Shown here piece by piece: positions 43,108-52,066 of a stretch of 64,000 nucleotides of DNA. Both the position numbers and the translations under genes were made by a program. The notes below the pieces were generated by a model. It saw nothing but the letters and a program-made list of their open reading frames with translations. It was not told where the DNA came from and made no database searches. Position 1 is the stretch's first letter, and each line of letters opens with the position of its first letter. This stretch comes from Leifsonia xyli (lineage in GTDB: Bacteria; Actinomycetota; Actinomycetes; Actinomycetales; Microbacteriaceae): contig QFQR01000004.1 of NCBI GenBank assembly GCA_003243275.1, positions 62,001 through 126,000 on the forward strand, read 5' to 3'.

Positions 43108-45075
43108 GTGCGGCGCCTCGCGTGGGTCACCGGACCCGCCCTCCTCCTGCTCGCCGCGCTCGCGGCGGTTCTCGTGGCGCTCTCCGTCGGCGGGGGTGCG
43201 GATGCGCCACCGCTCGTGGACCCTGGTGCCCTCGTGCGCTACGGCATCCCGATCGTCACCGTGCTCGTCAACCTCGGAGCCGCCGCAACCGTCGGCAGTC
43301 TCGCGCTCGCCTGCTTCGCGCTGACGCCGGGCGAGAAAGCCTACGAGCGAGTGGTCGACCTCGCGGCTGCCGGCGCCGCGGTCTGGACCGTCGCATCCGG
43401 CACCATGGCGTTCCTGCTGTTCCAGAGCCTGCACATCACCGCGCCGACCCTCGACGACGCCTACGGCCAGCAGTTGGGCACCTTCCTCACCGAGGTTCCG
43501 GCCGGACGCGCCTGGCTCACCGTGACCCTGGTGGCGGCGGCAGCCACCGCGGTCTGCTTCGCCGTGCGCAACATCACCGCCCTCGCGGTCACCGGCATCG
43601 GATCGGCGTTCTCTCTGCTGCTCATCGCACAGCAGGGGCACGCGGGCTCCACCGCCGAGCACGACCTCGCCGTGAGCGCCATCTGGCTGCACATCCTCTT
43701 CGCCTGCGTATGGGTGGGCGGCCTGCTCGCGATCGTCGTGGTGCGCCGCCAGCTCGCGGGCGACCGGATGCGCGCGGTGCTCGCGCGGTACTCGAGCCTC
43801 GCGCTCGTCAGCTTCGTCGTCGTCGCGATCTCCGGCTACGTCTCCGCCGCCGTCCGCGTCGGCGAGTTCGCCAACCTCGCCAGCCCCTACGGGCTCATCG
43901 TGGTCGGCAAGGTGACCGCGCTGCTCGCCCTCGGCGTGCTGGGCGCCATGCAGCGGCGCTGGGTGATCTCCCGGGTGCGCGAGCGCGCATCCGCCTGGTG
44001 GTTCCGGGCGCTCGTGCTCGGAGAGCTCGCCTTCATGGGGGTCGCGACCGGTCTCGGTGCGGGCCTCGCGCGCACCGCGCCGCCCATCGCGGAGGTGCCC
44101 AGCACCGAGCTCAGCAACCCGAGCCCGTCCGAGATCCTCACCGGCCGCGCGCTGCCGCCCGAGCTCGCCGGCATCCGCTTCGTCACCGAGTGGAGGCTGG
44201 AGCTCGTCTGGGCGCTCATCGTCGCCTTCGGTGCGTTCTTCTACCTCGCCGGCGTCTGGCGCCTGCACCGTCGCGGTGACCGCTGGCCCTGGTACCGCAC
44301 GGTGCTCTGGCTGCTCGGCCTCGGCACGCTCGCCTGGGTCACCAACGGCGCCCCCGGCGTCTACGGGCAGTACCTCTTCTCGGCGCACATGCTCGGTCAC
44401 ATGGTGCTCACCATGGCGATCCCGGTGCTGCTCGTGCTGGCGGCACCGGTCACCCTCGCCGCGCGCGCCATCCACAAGCGCGACGACGGCAGCCGCGGGC
44501 CACGCGAATGGATCCTGTGGGCGGTGCAGTCGCCCGTCGCCGCGGTGCTGACCAACCCGTTCGTCGCTGCCGCCCTCTTCGCGGTCTCGCTCTGGGTGTT
44601 CTACTACACGGGGCTGTTCCGCTGGGCGGTCACCGATCACGTCGGTCACCTGTGGATGGTCACCCACTTCCTCATCACCGGGTATCTCTTCGCACTCGTG
44701 CTCGTCGGCGTCGACCCGGTGCGCAAGCGACCCCCGCACGCGCTGCGACTGCTGCTGCTGCTGGCGACCATGGCTTTCCACGCCTTCTTCGGCCTCGCCA
44801 TCATGTCCGACCAGGGACTCATGCTCGCCGACTGGTTCGGCGCGATGGGGCGCACCTGGGGGCTGCCGCCGCTCGAAGATCAACGCTGGGGCGGCGGGAT
44901 CGCGTGGTCGGTGGGCGAGATCCCGACCGTGATCCTCGCGATCGTCGTCGCGGTGCAGTGGGCGCGCAGCGACGACCGGGAGGCGAAGCGGCGCGACCGC
45001 GCGGCCGACCGCGACGGCGAGGCGGAGTTGGCGGCGTACAACGCGATGCTCGAGAAGCGGTCGAAGCGGGGCTGA
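43108..45075 (+). CDS. CopD-CtaG fusion: copper resistance / cytochrome oxidase assembly membrane protein
   Basis: This 655-residue protein has about 15 transmembrane helices. The N-terminal half (about 1-310) is CopD-like, with HAGSTAEHDLAVSAIWLHILFACVWVGGLLAIVVVRRQ holding conserved His. The C-terminal half (about 350-620) is the caa3 oxidase assembly factor CtaG, with YLFSAHMLGHMVLTMAIPVLLVLAAPVTL, HVGHLWMVTHFLITGYLFALVLVGVDP and AFHAFFGLAIMSDQ. The fusion is common in actinobacteria and likely moves copper to the CuB or CuA site of cytochrome c oxidase. The GTG start at 43108 lies 55 bases after the HU terminator. Confidence 0.92.
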   Translation: MRRLAWVTGPALLLLAALAAVLVALSVGGGADAPPLVDPGALVRYGIPIVTVLVNLGAAATVGSLALACFALTPGEKAYERVVDLAAAGAAVWTVASGTMAFLLFQSLHITAPTLDDAYGQQLGTFLTEVPAGRAWLTVTLVAAAATAVCFAVRNITALAVTGIGSAFSLLLIAQQGHAGSTAEHDLAVSAIWLHILFACVWVGGLLAIVVVRRQLAGDRMRAVLARYSSLALVSFVVVAISGYVSAAVRVGEFANLASPYGLIVVGKVTALLALGVLGAMQRRWVISRVRERASAWWFRALVLGELAFMGVATGLGAGLARTAPPIAEVPSTELSNPSPSEILTGRALPPELAGIRFVTEWRLELVWALIVAFGAFFYLAGVWRLHRRGDRWPWYRTVLWLLGLGTLAWVTNGAPGVYGQYLFSAHMLGHMVLTMAIPVLLVLAAPVTLAARAIHKRDDGSRGPREWILWAVQSPVAAVLTNPFVAAALFAVSLWVFYYTGLFRWAVTDHVGHLWMVTHFLITGYLFALVLVGVDPVRKRPPHALRLLLLLATMAFHAFFGLAIMSDQGLMLADWFGAMGRTWGLPPLEDQRWGGGIAWSVGEIPTVILAIVVAVQWARSDDREAKRRDRAADRDGEAELAAYNAMLEKRSKRG

Positions 45076-45114
45076 GGGCGCGGCTCGGTAGCGTATCGAC
45101 ACCGCCGCGCCAGG

Positions 45115-46059
45115 TCAGCGCAGGGCCGGGTCGAGCACGACGGTGGAGCCGTCGAAGGCGATACGGTAGCCGGCCGAGAACGGCACATCCTTCTCGAGGG
45201 TCGTCACCGAGCCGTCGAAGAGGGACTGCACCTCGACGCTCAGGTGCGCCACGCCGTCGGCCGGTGGCACCGCCCAGAGGCCGAGCTTGTCGGAGGCCGC
45301 GATGGTCGCATCCGGCATCTGGGAGATCGTCCATCGCGGCGCCGAGACCACCCGGTTCTCGATGGCGAACCCGAAGGGGCACCCCGTGGGGAACAGCACC
45401 TGCTGGGTGGTGCAGGAGGTGAGCTGAGCCTCCATCGCGCTCTGCGCCGCCGCCACGAACGCCGCGTTCGGCCCGATGTCGAGCTGCACGGATGCCTCGC
45501 CGCCGCTCGCGGCGATCGTGACCGGTGTCGCCGTCAGGAACTCGGAGCGATGCGTGAGCGTGTAGACCCCGGGGGTGAGCGCGGCGAACACGGTCGGTGC
45601 GCCTGACCCGAGGTCGAGCGGCAGCCTCCCGACCGTCAGGCGACCGTCGCCCGTGGTCGCGACGCTGAGCGCGGTGATCGGCGACACCGCGAAACCCCAC
45701 TCGGGGAACAGCCCGAAGCGGGTGCCGATCCGCTCGACCTGGAGCGTGGCGCGTGCGCTCTCGCCTGACGCCGAGAACGCGACCGTGATCCGGTGCACCC
45801 CGCCGCGCTCGGTGTCGTCGACGACCGTCGCGTCGACCGCCGTGAGGGCGAGCGGGTCGAGCAGTCGGGCGTCGAGCCCCGCGGAGTCGACCCCGGGGAG
45901 CGCGAGCACCTCGTCGACGCGCCCGTCGGCGAGGGCGTCGAGGTAGTCGCGCACGAAGCCGGATGCGGAGAACGCTGTAGCGTTCGCCGCCACGACCCCG
46001 CCGACGATCGCACCGAGCAGGAGCACAGCCGCTCCTACCCAGCCCAGCACGATCCGCAT
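45115..46059 (-). CDS. Membrane-anchored or secreted protein of unknown function
   Basis: This 314-residue protein starts with one hydrophobic helix (MRIVLGWVGAAVLLLGAIVGGVVAANATA) that is a signal anchor. The rest is extracytoplasmic. Residues 30-55 (FVRDYLDALADGRVDEVLALPGV) resemble a small NTF2-like or DUF4878-type lead. A repeated beta-rich part follows, with APTVFAALTPGVYTLTHRSEFLTATPVTIAASG and two Cys (TSCTTQ, PTGCPFG) that may bond. I do not recognise the family. The ATG at 46059 is chosen so the signal helix is N-terminal. It is divergent from the Pif1-like gene. Confidence 0.75.
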   Translation of the reverse strand: MRIVLGWVGAAVLLLGAIVGGVVAANATAFSASGFVRDYLDALADGRVDEVLALPGVDSAGLDARLLDPLALTAVDATVVDDTERGGVHRITVAFSASGESARATLQVERIGTRFGLFPEWGFAVSPITALSVATTGDGRLTVGRLPLDLGSGAPTVFAALTPGVYTLTHRSEFLTATPVTIAASGGEASVQLDIGPNAAFVAAAQSAMEAQLTSCTTQQVLFPTGCPFGFAIENRVVSAPRWTISQMPDATIAASDKLGLWAVPPADGVAHLSVEVQSLFDGSVTTLEKDVPFSAGYRIAFDGSTVVLDPALR

Positions 46060-46118
46060 GCTCCACATTCTGCCGCGTGCGGCCGTGGGCATCCGCTCGG
46101 CTCGGCTAGCCTGCTGGG

Positions 46119-47411
46119 ATGCCGCGCACCGACCTCGCCCCCGAACAGCGCGCGGTCTTCGAGGCGATCGAGACGACGCGCGAGCACATCTTCGTCACCG
46201 GCCGGGCCGGCACCGGCAAGTCGACGCTGCTCGAGCACCTCGCCTGGAACACCTCGAAGCAGCTCGTGATCTGCGCGCCCACCGGGGTCGCAGCGCTCAA
46301 CGTCGGCGGGCAGACCATCCATTCGCTCTTCCGCTTGCCGATCGGGGTGATCGCCGACCACGAGATCGAGCAGTCGGCCGAGCTCAAGAAGCTGCTGAAC
46401 ACGATCGAGACGCTCGTGGTCGACGAGGTGTCGATGGTCAACGCCGACCTGCTCGACGCCATGGATCGCAGCCTGCGGCAGGCGCGGCAGCGACCCCACG
46501 AGGCCTTCGGCGGGGTGCAGCTCGTGCTGTTCGGCGATCCGTTCCAGCTCGCGCCCGTCCCCGGCGACGGCGATGAGCGCGCCTACTTCGCCGACCGCTA
46601 CCGCTCGATCTGGTTCTTCGACGCGCGGGTGTGGGACGAGGCCGACCTCACGATCTACGAGCTCGGCACCATCCACCGGCAACACGAGCTCGAGTTCAAG
46701 CAGCTGTTGAACGCCGTGCGGCACGGGCAGGTGACGGCGGAGATGGCGGGCAGGCTCAACTCGGTCGGTGCGCGACGCGCGCCCGACGACGGCGTGATCA
46801 CCCTCGCCACCACCAACCAGACCGTCACCCGCATCAACCAGACCGCCCTCGGCAGGCTCCCCGGGCGCGTGCTCAGCGCGGTCGCGGATGTCAGCGGCGA
46901 CTTCGGCGGGCGCGCGTATCCCGCGGATGAGCGGCTCGAGCTGAAGGTCGGGGCGCAGGTGATGTTCCTGCGCAACGACGCGGGAGGCGAGGGCCGCTGG
47001 GTGAACGGCACGATTGGCGAGGTGGTGGGCATCGGCGACGACGTGACCGTCGACATCGACGGCGAGGAGCACCAGGTGGGTCCCGCCACCTGGGAGCGCT
47101 ACAAGTACAGCTACTCACCCGTGACGAAGCAGCTCACGAAGGATGTGGTGGCCGAGTTCACGCAGTTCCCGCTGCGCTTGGCGTGGGCGGTGACGATCCA
47201 CAAGTCGCAGGGCAAGAGCTACGACCGGGCGATCGTCGACCTGGGGCAGCGCAGCTTCGCGCCGGGGCAGACCTATGTCGCGCTCAGCCGGCTCACCGCG
47301 CTCGACGGGCTCTACCTGACCCGCGCCCTGCGGCCGAGCGACATCATCGTCGACGACAACGTGCGGCGGTTCATGGGGCGCGCGAAACCCATCCCCGGGA
47401 TCGAGGCGTAG
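46119..47411 (+). CDS. Pif1/RecD-like SF1B helicase
   Basis: This 430-residue ATPase has Walker A FVTGRAGTGKSTLLEHL (26-42), motif Ia ICAPTGVAALNVGGQTIHSLF, Walker B LVVDEVSMVNADLLD and motif III VLFGDPFQLAPV. The C-terminal motifs are AWAVTIHKSQGKSYDRAIVDLG...FAPGQTYVALSRLTALDGLYLTR. These define bacterial Pif1-like 5'-to-3' helicases that unwind G-quadruplexes or stalled forks. No accessory domains are present. It is monocistronic; a palindromic repeat follows the stop. Confidence 0.92.
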   Translation: MPRTDLAPEQRAVFEAIETTREHIFVTGRAGTGKSTLLEHLAWNTSKQLVICAPTGVAALNVGGQTIHSLFRLPIGVIADHEIEQSAELKKLLNTIETLVVDEVSMVNADLLDAMDRSLRQARQRPHEAFGGVQLVLFGDPFQLAPVPGDGDERAYFADRYRSIWFFDARVWDEADLTIYELGTIHRQHELEFKQLLNAVRHGQVTAEMAGRLNSVGARRAPDDGVITLATTNQTVTRINQTALGRLPGRVLSAVADVSGDFGGRAYPADERLELKVGAQVMFLRNDAGGEGRWVNGTIGEVVGIGDDVTVDIDGEEHQVGPATWERYKYSYSPVTKQLTKDVVAEFTQFPLRLAWAVTIHKSQGKSYDRAIVDLGQRSFAPGQTYVALSRLTALDGLYLTRALRPSDIIVDDNVRRFMGRAKPIPGIEA

Positions 47412-47420
47412 GGGGGCGGG

Positions 47421-47460
47421 GGTTTCGATACGCCCGCTTCGCGGGCTACTCAACCAGCGG
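47421..47460. repeat. Palindromic repeat copy after the Pif1-like gene
   Basis: GGTTTCGATACGCCCGC, TTC loop, GCGGGCTACTCAACCAGCGG. About 130 bp of degenerate GGAATGCGG-type units follow up to the haem oxygenase stop; no gene is seen there. Confidence 0.75.
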
Positions 47461-47614
47461 GGAATGCGGCTGCCGCGTGGCTACTCGACGTGCGAGGGAT
47501 GCGGATGCGCCGCGGGTGCTCGACGCGCGGGGGAATGCGGATGCGTGCGGTTCTCAACCGGTGGGGAATGCGGCTGCGGCGCGGGCGCTCGACGCGCGGT
47601 GAGGGGAGCGAGCG

Positions 47615-48262
47615 TCAGGCGGCGGCCTTCGCGCGGGCCAGGTCGTCGAAGAGCTCGGTGTTGAAGCGGTACGCCAGCAGCACCTCGTCGATGACGCGCT
47701 CGCGCTCGGTCTCGTCCCAGTCGACCTGGTCGAGCTGCTCGCGGTAGGTCTCCTTGAAGGCCTGCGGGTCGGCGATCTCGTCGAAGAGGTAGAACCCGAC
47801 CCCGTTGGTCTCGAAGCCGAAGCGGCGCTGCATGACCTTGCGGATGAACTGGCCGCCCGACAGATCGCCCAGGTAGCGCGTGTAGTGGTGCGCGACGAAC
47901 CCGCCCGACCAGCGCTCGGCGGCGACCCGACGCAGGCGCTCGACGTAGGCGACCGTGGTCGGCAGGGGGGTGATCTGCTCGCGCCAGTCGGTGCCCAGCA
48001 GGTACTCGAGGTCGGCCTCGAGGGCCGGGAGACGGGTGAGGCGGGGGGTCGCGAACCGGGCGACCACGGCATCCTCGGCGAAGACCTGCTCGGCGGCCTC
48101 GATCGCCTCGTAGATGAAGTAGTGCTGGGCGACGAGGGCGATGTAGTCGTCGCGCGTGCCCTCGCCCTTCATGAGGTCGGACATGAAGCCGGCGCCTTCG
48201 CTGTCCGAGTGGCCGGACCAGGTGCGCTCGCGCAGCGCCTGAGAGAAGGGCAGCACCGACAT
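47615..48262 (-). CDS. Haem oxygenase, biliverdin-producing
   Basis: This 215-residue HO-1-type haem oxygenase opens haem to biliverdin, CO and Fe2+. LRERTWSGHSDSEGAGFMSDLM carries the proximal His (H18) and YTRYLGDLSGGQFIRKVMQRRFG the Gly-rich distal helix. It is related to HmuO of corynebacteria. It lies after the DUF2470 and DUF4383 genes on the minus strand, with a DtxR-like box in front, so iron control is likely. Confidence 0.94.
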   Translation of the reverse strand: MSVLPFSQALRERTWSGHSDSEGAGFMSDLMKGEGTRDDYIALVAQHYFIYEAIEAAEQVFAEDAVVARFATPRLTRLPALEADLEYLLGTDWREQITPLPTTVAYVERLRRVAAERWSGGFVAHHYTRYLGDLSGGQFIRKVMQRRFGFETNGVGFYLFDEIADPQAFKETYREQLDQVDWDETERERVIDEVLLAYRFNTELFDDLARAKAAA

Positions 48263-48278
48263 GGCGACTCCTTAGAGG

Positions 48279-48297
48279 TTAGGTTCCCCTTAGCTTA
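48279..48297 (-). promoter_or_regulatory. DtxR/IdeR-box-like operator before haem oxygenase
   Basis: TTAGGTTCCCCTTAGCTTA matches the 19-bp DtxR consensus TTAGGTTAGSCTAACCTAA at 14 positions and stands 16 bases upstream of the haem oxygenase ATG. It overlaps the last codon and stop of the DUF4383 gene. Confidence 0.55.
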
Positions 48298-48721
48298 TGT
48301 CAGACTGAAGGTTTGCGCCAGCCGCTTTCGCATCCGCATGCGTCGGAGGTGCCCCCAGTCCGGTGGCCAGCAGCACGGTCGATGCGGCGAAATGCAGCAG
48401 ATTGCCGAACCCGTTGAGCGCCGGCAGGTTCGCGGGGGTGCCGACGGCGAAGAGGCCGAACAGCCCGAGCCCCAGCAGCAGCGCGCCGACGGCGACGTTC
48501 AGGTGCCGGGTGAGCCGCCTGCCGCGGAGGGCACCCCAGGCGAGCACGATCCCGATCGAGAGGTGCACCCCGGCGAGCGCCAGGTTGGTGCTGAGCGCCC
48601 CCGCCAGCAGGGATCCGGCCGACTGGTCGACCGCCGGATCGAGCGAGGCGACGAGCCCCCACGCCCCGACCGCACCGAACACCACGGCACCCGCCGCCGC
48701 GACGATCCGGTTCGGCGTCAT
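48290..48721 (-). CDS. DUF4383 family membrane protein
   Basis: This 143-residue protein has four transmembrane helices (IVAAAGAVVFGAVGAWGLVASL, TNLALAGVHLSIGIVLAWGAL, VAVGALLLGLGLFGLFAVG, GNLLHFAASTVLLATGLG) with LALAGVHLSIG and LNGFGNLLHF as DUF4383 landmarks. The function is unknown. It is 5 bases after the DUF2470 gene and upstream of haem oxygenase, so it may act in haem or iron handling; that is inferred from position alone. Confidence 0.82.
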   Translation of the reverse strand: MTPNRIVAAAGAVVFGAVGAWGLVASLDPAVDQSAGSLLAGALSTNLALAGVHLSIGIVLAWGALRGRRLTRHLNVAVGALLLGLGLFGLFAVGTPANLPALNGFGNLLHFAASTVLLATGLGAPPTHADAKAAGANLQSDIS

Positions 48722-48726
48722 GATCG

Positions 48727-49026
48727 TCAGTCGTGCGGGCGCGGTTCGATGCCGAGCTTGCCGCAGGCGGCGTCGTAGAGGGCGACGATCTCGCGGCGCA
48801 GTTCGGGACGCTCGCTCAGCTCGCGCGACCAGGGCAGGTGCAACTCGGACTCCTCGCCGTCCGAGGTGTAGCGCCAGGTGCCGCCGCGGTGGTCCAGATC
48901 GGTCATCCGCGCGGCCTCCGGATCACGGCCCGCGAAGGCGCGCACGATGAGGATGTTGTCGTCGGTGTGGTCGCCGTTCATGTGGGCGAGCACCGCATCG
49001 ACGACCGAGGCTTCGAAAACGGTCAC
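48727..49026 (-). CDS. DUF2470 domain protein (haem-utilisation related)
   Basis: This 99-residue protein begins VVDAVLAHMNGDHTDDNILIVRAFAGRDPEAARMTDLDHRGGTWRYT, the DUF2470 fold found at the C-terminus of HugZ/HutZ haem-degrading proteins. The HMNGDH motif is conserved. It is likely the first gene of the DUF2470-DUF4383-haem oxygenase cluster. In corynebacterial and related genomes DUF2470 genes are often under iron control. Confidence 0.88.
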   Translation of the reverse strand: MTVFEASVVDAVLAHMNGDHTDDNILIVRAFAGRDPEAARMTDLDHRGGTWRYTSDGEESELHLPWSRELSERPELRREIVALYDAACGKLGIEPRPHD

Positions 49027-49077
49027 GCGTCAACGGTAATCCACCCGCCTGGGCGCGTGGTCTGCTGAGATGTGGGG

Positions 49078-50799
49078 ATGGACGATGCGCGGCGGAACAC
49101 GGATGCGGACGGCACCAGCCGTCGCGACTTCCTGCGCGTCGGCGGCGCGGCGGCAGCGGGGGTGGTCGTCGGTGCGGCCGCCGGTGCCGCGACCGGCTAC
49201 GGGGTGGGGCGGCGGGACGCGCTGCCGGTGCCCGATCCGGAGGCCGACCCCGGGTTCGCCCACCTCGTCGTGGTGATGGGGGAGAACCGCTCCTTCGACA
49301 ACCTGCTCGGCTACCTCTACGACTCCACGAACCTGCCGCCGGGGGCGAGCTTCGAAGGTCTCGCCTTCGGGGAGCACTCCAACCCCGCCCCCGACGGCAC
49401 ACGCATCCCGGCGCATCCGTACACCGGCACGACCGACGAGATCATGGGCTCGCCCAACCCCGATCCGGGCGAGCCCTACCCGCACGTCAACACCCAGCTC
49501 TTCGGCATCGTCGACCCGCCCTACAACGTGCCGCGCGACGACGCGAAACCCAGCATGGAGGGTTTCGTCACCGACTACGCCATCAACTGGACCCAGGTGA
49601 AGGGCGCCAGGCATCGGCCCACCAACGACGAGCTCGGCCGCGTGATGGGCGCCTTCACGCCCGAGATGCTCCCGGTGCTCTCGACCCTCGCGCGCGAGTT
49701 CGCCGTCTACGATCACTGGTTCGCTGCGGTGCCGAGCCAGACCTTCTGCAACCGCTCGTTCTTCCACGCCTCCACCTCGCACGGCTTCGTCACCAACAAG
49801 GAGGGCGGCGGATATCGGAAGTGGCTCGACGCGCCCCCCGCCCCCACCGTGTTCAACCGGCTCGATGAGGCCGGTGTCGACTGGCGGGTCTACTTCGACG
49901 AGCTGCAGCTCGTCTCGCTCACCGGGGTGCTGCACGCGCCCGTGCTCGAGAGGTTCTGGAAGAGCGAGCACTTCGCCACGATGACCCAGTTCTACGACGA
50001 CGTGGAGAAGGGCACGCTGCCGCCGTACTCCTTCATCGAGCCGCGGATGGCGTACAACCACAACGACTTCCATCCGGCGTTCGGCGAGCTGCGCGAGAGC
50101 GAGGTCGACGGCACCGAGGTGATCGACTCGGCGATCTCGGACGTGCGCGCGGGCGAGCTGCTGATCCACAACATCTACAGCGCCATCCGAGCCAGCGCCT
50201 CCACGACCGGATCGAACGCGCTCACCACGATGCTGCTCATCACCTTCGACGAGCACGGCGGCACCTATGACCACGTGCCGCCGCCGGGGGAGGTGCCCCC
50301 GGACGGATCGGGTGCGGGCGAGATGGGCTTCGCCTTCGACCGACTCGGATGCCGTGTTCCGGCGATCGCGGTGTCGGCCTGGACCGCTGCGGGCACCGTG
50401 CTGCACGACCGCATGAACCACGCCTCGGTGACGGCGACCCTCAACCGCCTGCACGGGCTGCGCCCGCTCACCCGGCGGGACGAGCTGGCGACGCCGATCT
50501 TCAACGCCGTCAACCTCACCGTGGCGCGCGACCCGTCGACCTGGCCGACGACGACCCCGCAGTATCTGCCGCCGAACCCGCAGAGCGAGAGCCCGCATCC
50601 GGGGAACGCGCACCGCGACAAGCCGCTCAGCCCGCCCGCGCAGGGCCTGCTCGGGCTGCTGCTGGCGAAGTACGGCAACCCCGAGCACATCGACCCGCAG
50701 ACCTATGGCGACGCCTACGAGGTGCTGACCAAATACGGCGAGGGCCTGTTCGGCACGGGGGTCGCGCCCACGGTCGCGCCGCCGTCCCCGATTCCGTGA
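49078..50799 (+). CDS. Tat-exported phosphoesterase (phospholipase C / AcpA family)
   Basis: This 573-residue protein has a twin-arginine signal (SRRDFLRVGGAAAAGVVVGAAAGAATG, residues 14-40). The phosphoesterase domain shows HLVVVMGENRSFDNLLGYLYD with metal and nucleophile residues, YDHWFAAVPSQTFCNRSFFHASTSHGF, and LLITFDEHGGTYDHVPPP near 390. The family cleaves phospholipid or phosphomonoester bonds outside the cytoplasm; the exact substrate is not known. ATG 49078 is preferred to a GTG 6 bases before. The cysteine-desulfurase-like gene follows after 43 bases. Confidence 0.9.
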   Translation: MDDARRNTDADGTSRRDFLRVGGAAAAGVVVGAAAGAATGYGVGRRDALPVPDPEADPGFAHLVVVMGENRSFDNLLGYLYDSTNLPPGASFEGLAFGEHSNPAPDGTRIPAHPYTGTTDEIMGSPNPDPGEPYPHVNTQLFGIVDPPYNVPRDDAKPSMEGFVTDYAINWTQVKGARHRPTNDELGRVMGAFTPEMLPVLSTLAREFAVYDHWFAAVPSQTFCNRSFFHASTSHGFVTNKEGGGYRKWLDAPPAPTVFNRLDEAGVDWRVYFDELQLVSLTGVLHAPVLERFWKSEHFATMTQFYDDVEKGTLPPYSFIEPRMAYNHNDFHPAFGELRESEVDGTEVIDSAISDVRAGELLIHNIYSAIRASASTTGSNALTTMLLITFDEHGGTYDHVPPPGEVPPDGSGAGEMGFAFDRLGCRVPAIAVSAWTAAGTVLHDRMNHASVTATLNRLHGLRPLTRRDELATPIFNAVNLTVARDPSTWPTTTPQYLPPNPQSESPHPGNAHRDKPLSPPAQGLLGLLLAKYGNPEHIDPQTYGDAYEVLTKYGEGLFGTGVAPTVAPPSPIP

Positions 50800-50842
50800 G
50801 CGTCGGGCGCGGCGACCGCGCGCCCACGAGAGGAGAGCACCC

Positions 50843-52048
50843 ATGAGCTACGACGTCGAGGCGTTCCGCGACCGCTTCCCCGCGCTCGCGACCGGGGTCG
50901 CCCACTTCGACGGCCCGGGCGGCACCCAGACCCCGCGCGAGGTGGGGGAGGCGATCGCCCGCACCCTCACCGGGCCGCTGTCGAACAGGGGAGCTGCCAC
51001 CGCATCCGAGCGCAACGCCACGGATGCGGTGCTCGCGATGCGCTCGGCGGTCGGCGCGCTGCTCGGGGTGCCGGCATCCGGGGTCGTCTACGGGCGAAGC
51101 GCCACCCAGCTCGCCTACGACTTCTCGCGACACCTCGCGCGCGACTGGGGTCCCGGCGACGAGGTGGTCGTGACGCGGCTCGACCACGACTCGAACGTGC
51201 GACCGTGGGTTCAGGCGGCCGCGAGTGCCGGCGCCACGGTGCACTGGATCCAGCTCGACCCCGCCACCGGTGAGCTGCTGCTCGACGAGCTGCGCGAGAC
51301 GCTCTCCGAGCGCACCCGCGTCGTCGCGCTGACCGCCGCCTCGAACCTGATCGGCACGATCCCGCCGGTGCGGGCGATCGCGGATGCCGCCCACGCGGTG
51401 GGCGCGCTCGTCTACGTCGACGCGGTGCACTTCGCCGCGCACGGGCTCGTCGACCGCGAGGCGCTGGGGGCGGACCTCGTCGTGTGCTCCCCCTACAAGC
51501 TGCTCGGCCCGCACTGCGCGGTGCTCGGGGCCGACCCGGCGCTGCTCGAGACGATCCGGCCCGACAAGCTCGCGCCGTCGACGGATGTCGTTCCCGAGCG
51601 GTTCGAGTTCGGCACCCTGCCGTACGAGACGATGGCGGGCGTCACCGCCGCGGTCGAGGTGCTGGCGGGGCTCGCGCCCGGGGGTGCGTCGACCCGGCGG
51701 GAGGCGCTCGCCGCGTCCTATGCGGCGATTCACGCGCACGAGTCGGTGCTGCGTGCGCGCCTCGAGCAGGGGATCGCAGAACTCGGCGATCGCGTCGTCG
51801 TGCACTCGCGCGCGGCGGAGCGCACCCCGACCCTGCTGATGACGTTCCCGGGGCGCTCGGCGGCCGAGGCATCCGCGTTCCTCGCGGAGCGCGAGGTGCA
51901 CGCGCCTGCCGGCAACTTCTACGCGCTGGAGGCCTCGCGCGCACTCGGCCTCGGTGACGCGGGCGGCGTTCGCGCGGGGCTCGCCCCCTACACGACGGCC
52001 GCCGAGGTCGACCGCCTGCTGGAGGGCCTCGCCGACTTCCTCGCCTGA
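50843..52048 (+). CDS. Cysteine-desulfurase-like protein (class V aminotransferase fold)
   Basis: This 401-residue protein of the TIGR01976 type starts FRDRFPALATGVAHFDGPGGTQTPREV. It has RLDHDSNVRPWVQAA, VYVDAVHFAAHGLVD and VVCSPYKLLGPHCAVLGAD, where Lys binds PLP. The catalytic Cys loop of true IscS/SufS (RSGxHCA) is not seen, and HCAVL here lies directly after the PLP Lys, so desulfurase activity is doubtful. AGGAGA precedes the ATG. It is likely cotranscribed with the phosphoesterase. Confidence 0.88.
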   Translation: MSYDVEAFRDRFPALATGVAHFDGPGGTQTPREVGEAIARTLTGPLSNRGAATASERNATDAVLAMRSAVGALLGVPASGVVYGRSATQLAYDFSRHLARDWGPGDEVVVTRLDHDSNVRPWVQAAASAGATVHWIQLDPATGELLLDELRETLSERTRVVALTAASNLIGTIPPVRAIADAAHAVGALVYVDAVHFAAHGLVDREALGADLVVCSPYKLLGPHCAVLGADPALLETIRPDKLAPSTDVVPERFEFGTLPYETMAGVTAAVEVLAGLAPGGASTRREALAASYAAIHAHESVLRARLEQGIAELGDRVVVHSRAAERTPTLLMTFPGRSAAEASAFLAEREVHAPAGNFYALEASRALGLGDAGGVRAGLAPYTTAAEVDRLLEGLADFLA

Positions 52049-52066
52049 GCGCGCCGGCTCGACCCC

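Noticed and set aside
50843..52048. Iron-sulfur cluster biogenesis gene (sufS/iscS)
   Set aside because: The fold matches, but the catalytic Cys loop of true desulfurases is missing and no suf or isc neighbours are present.
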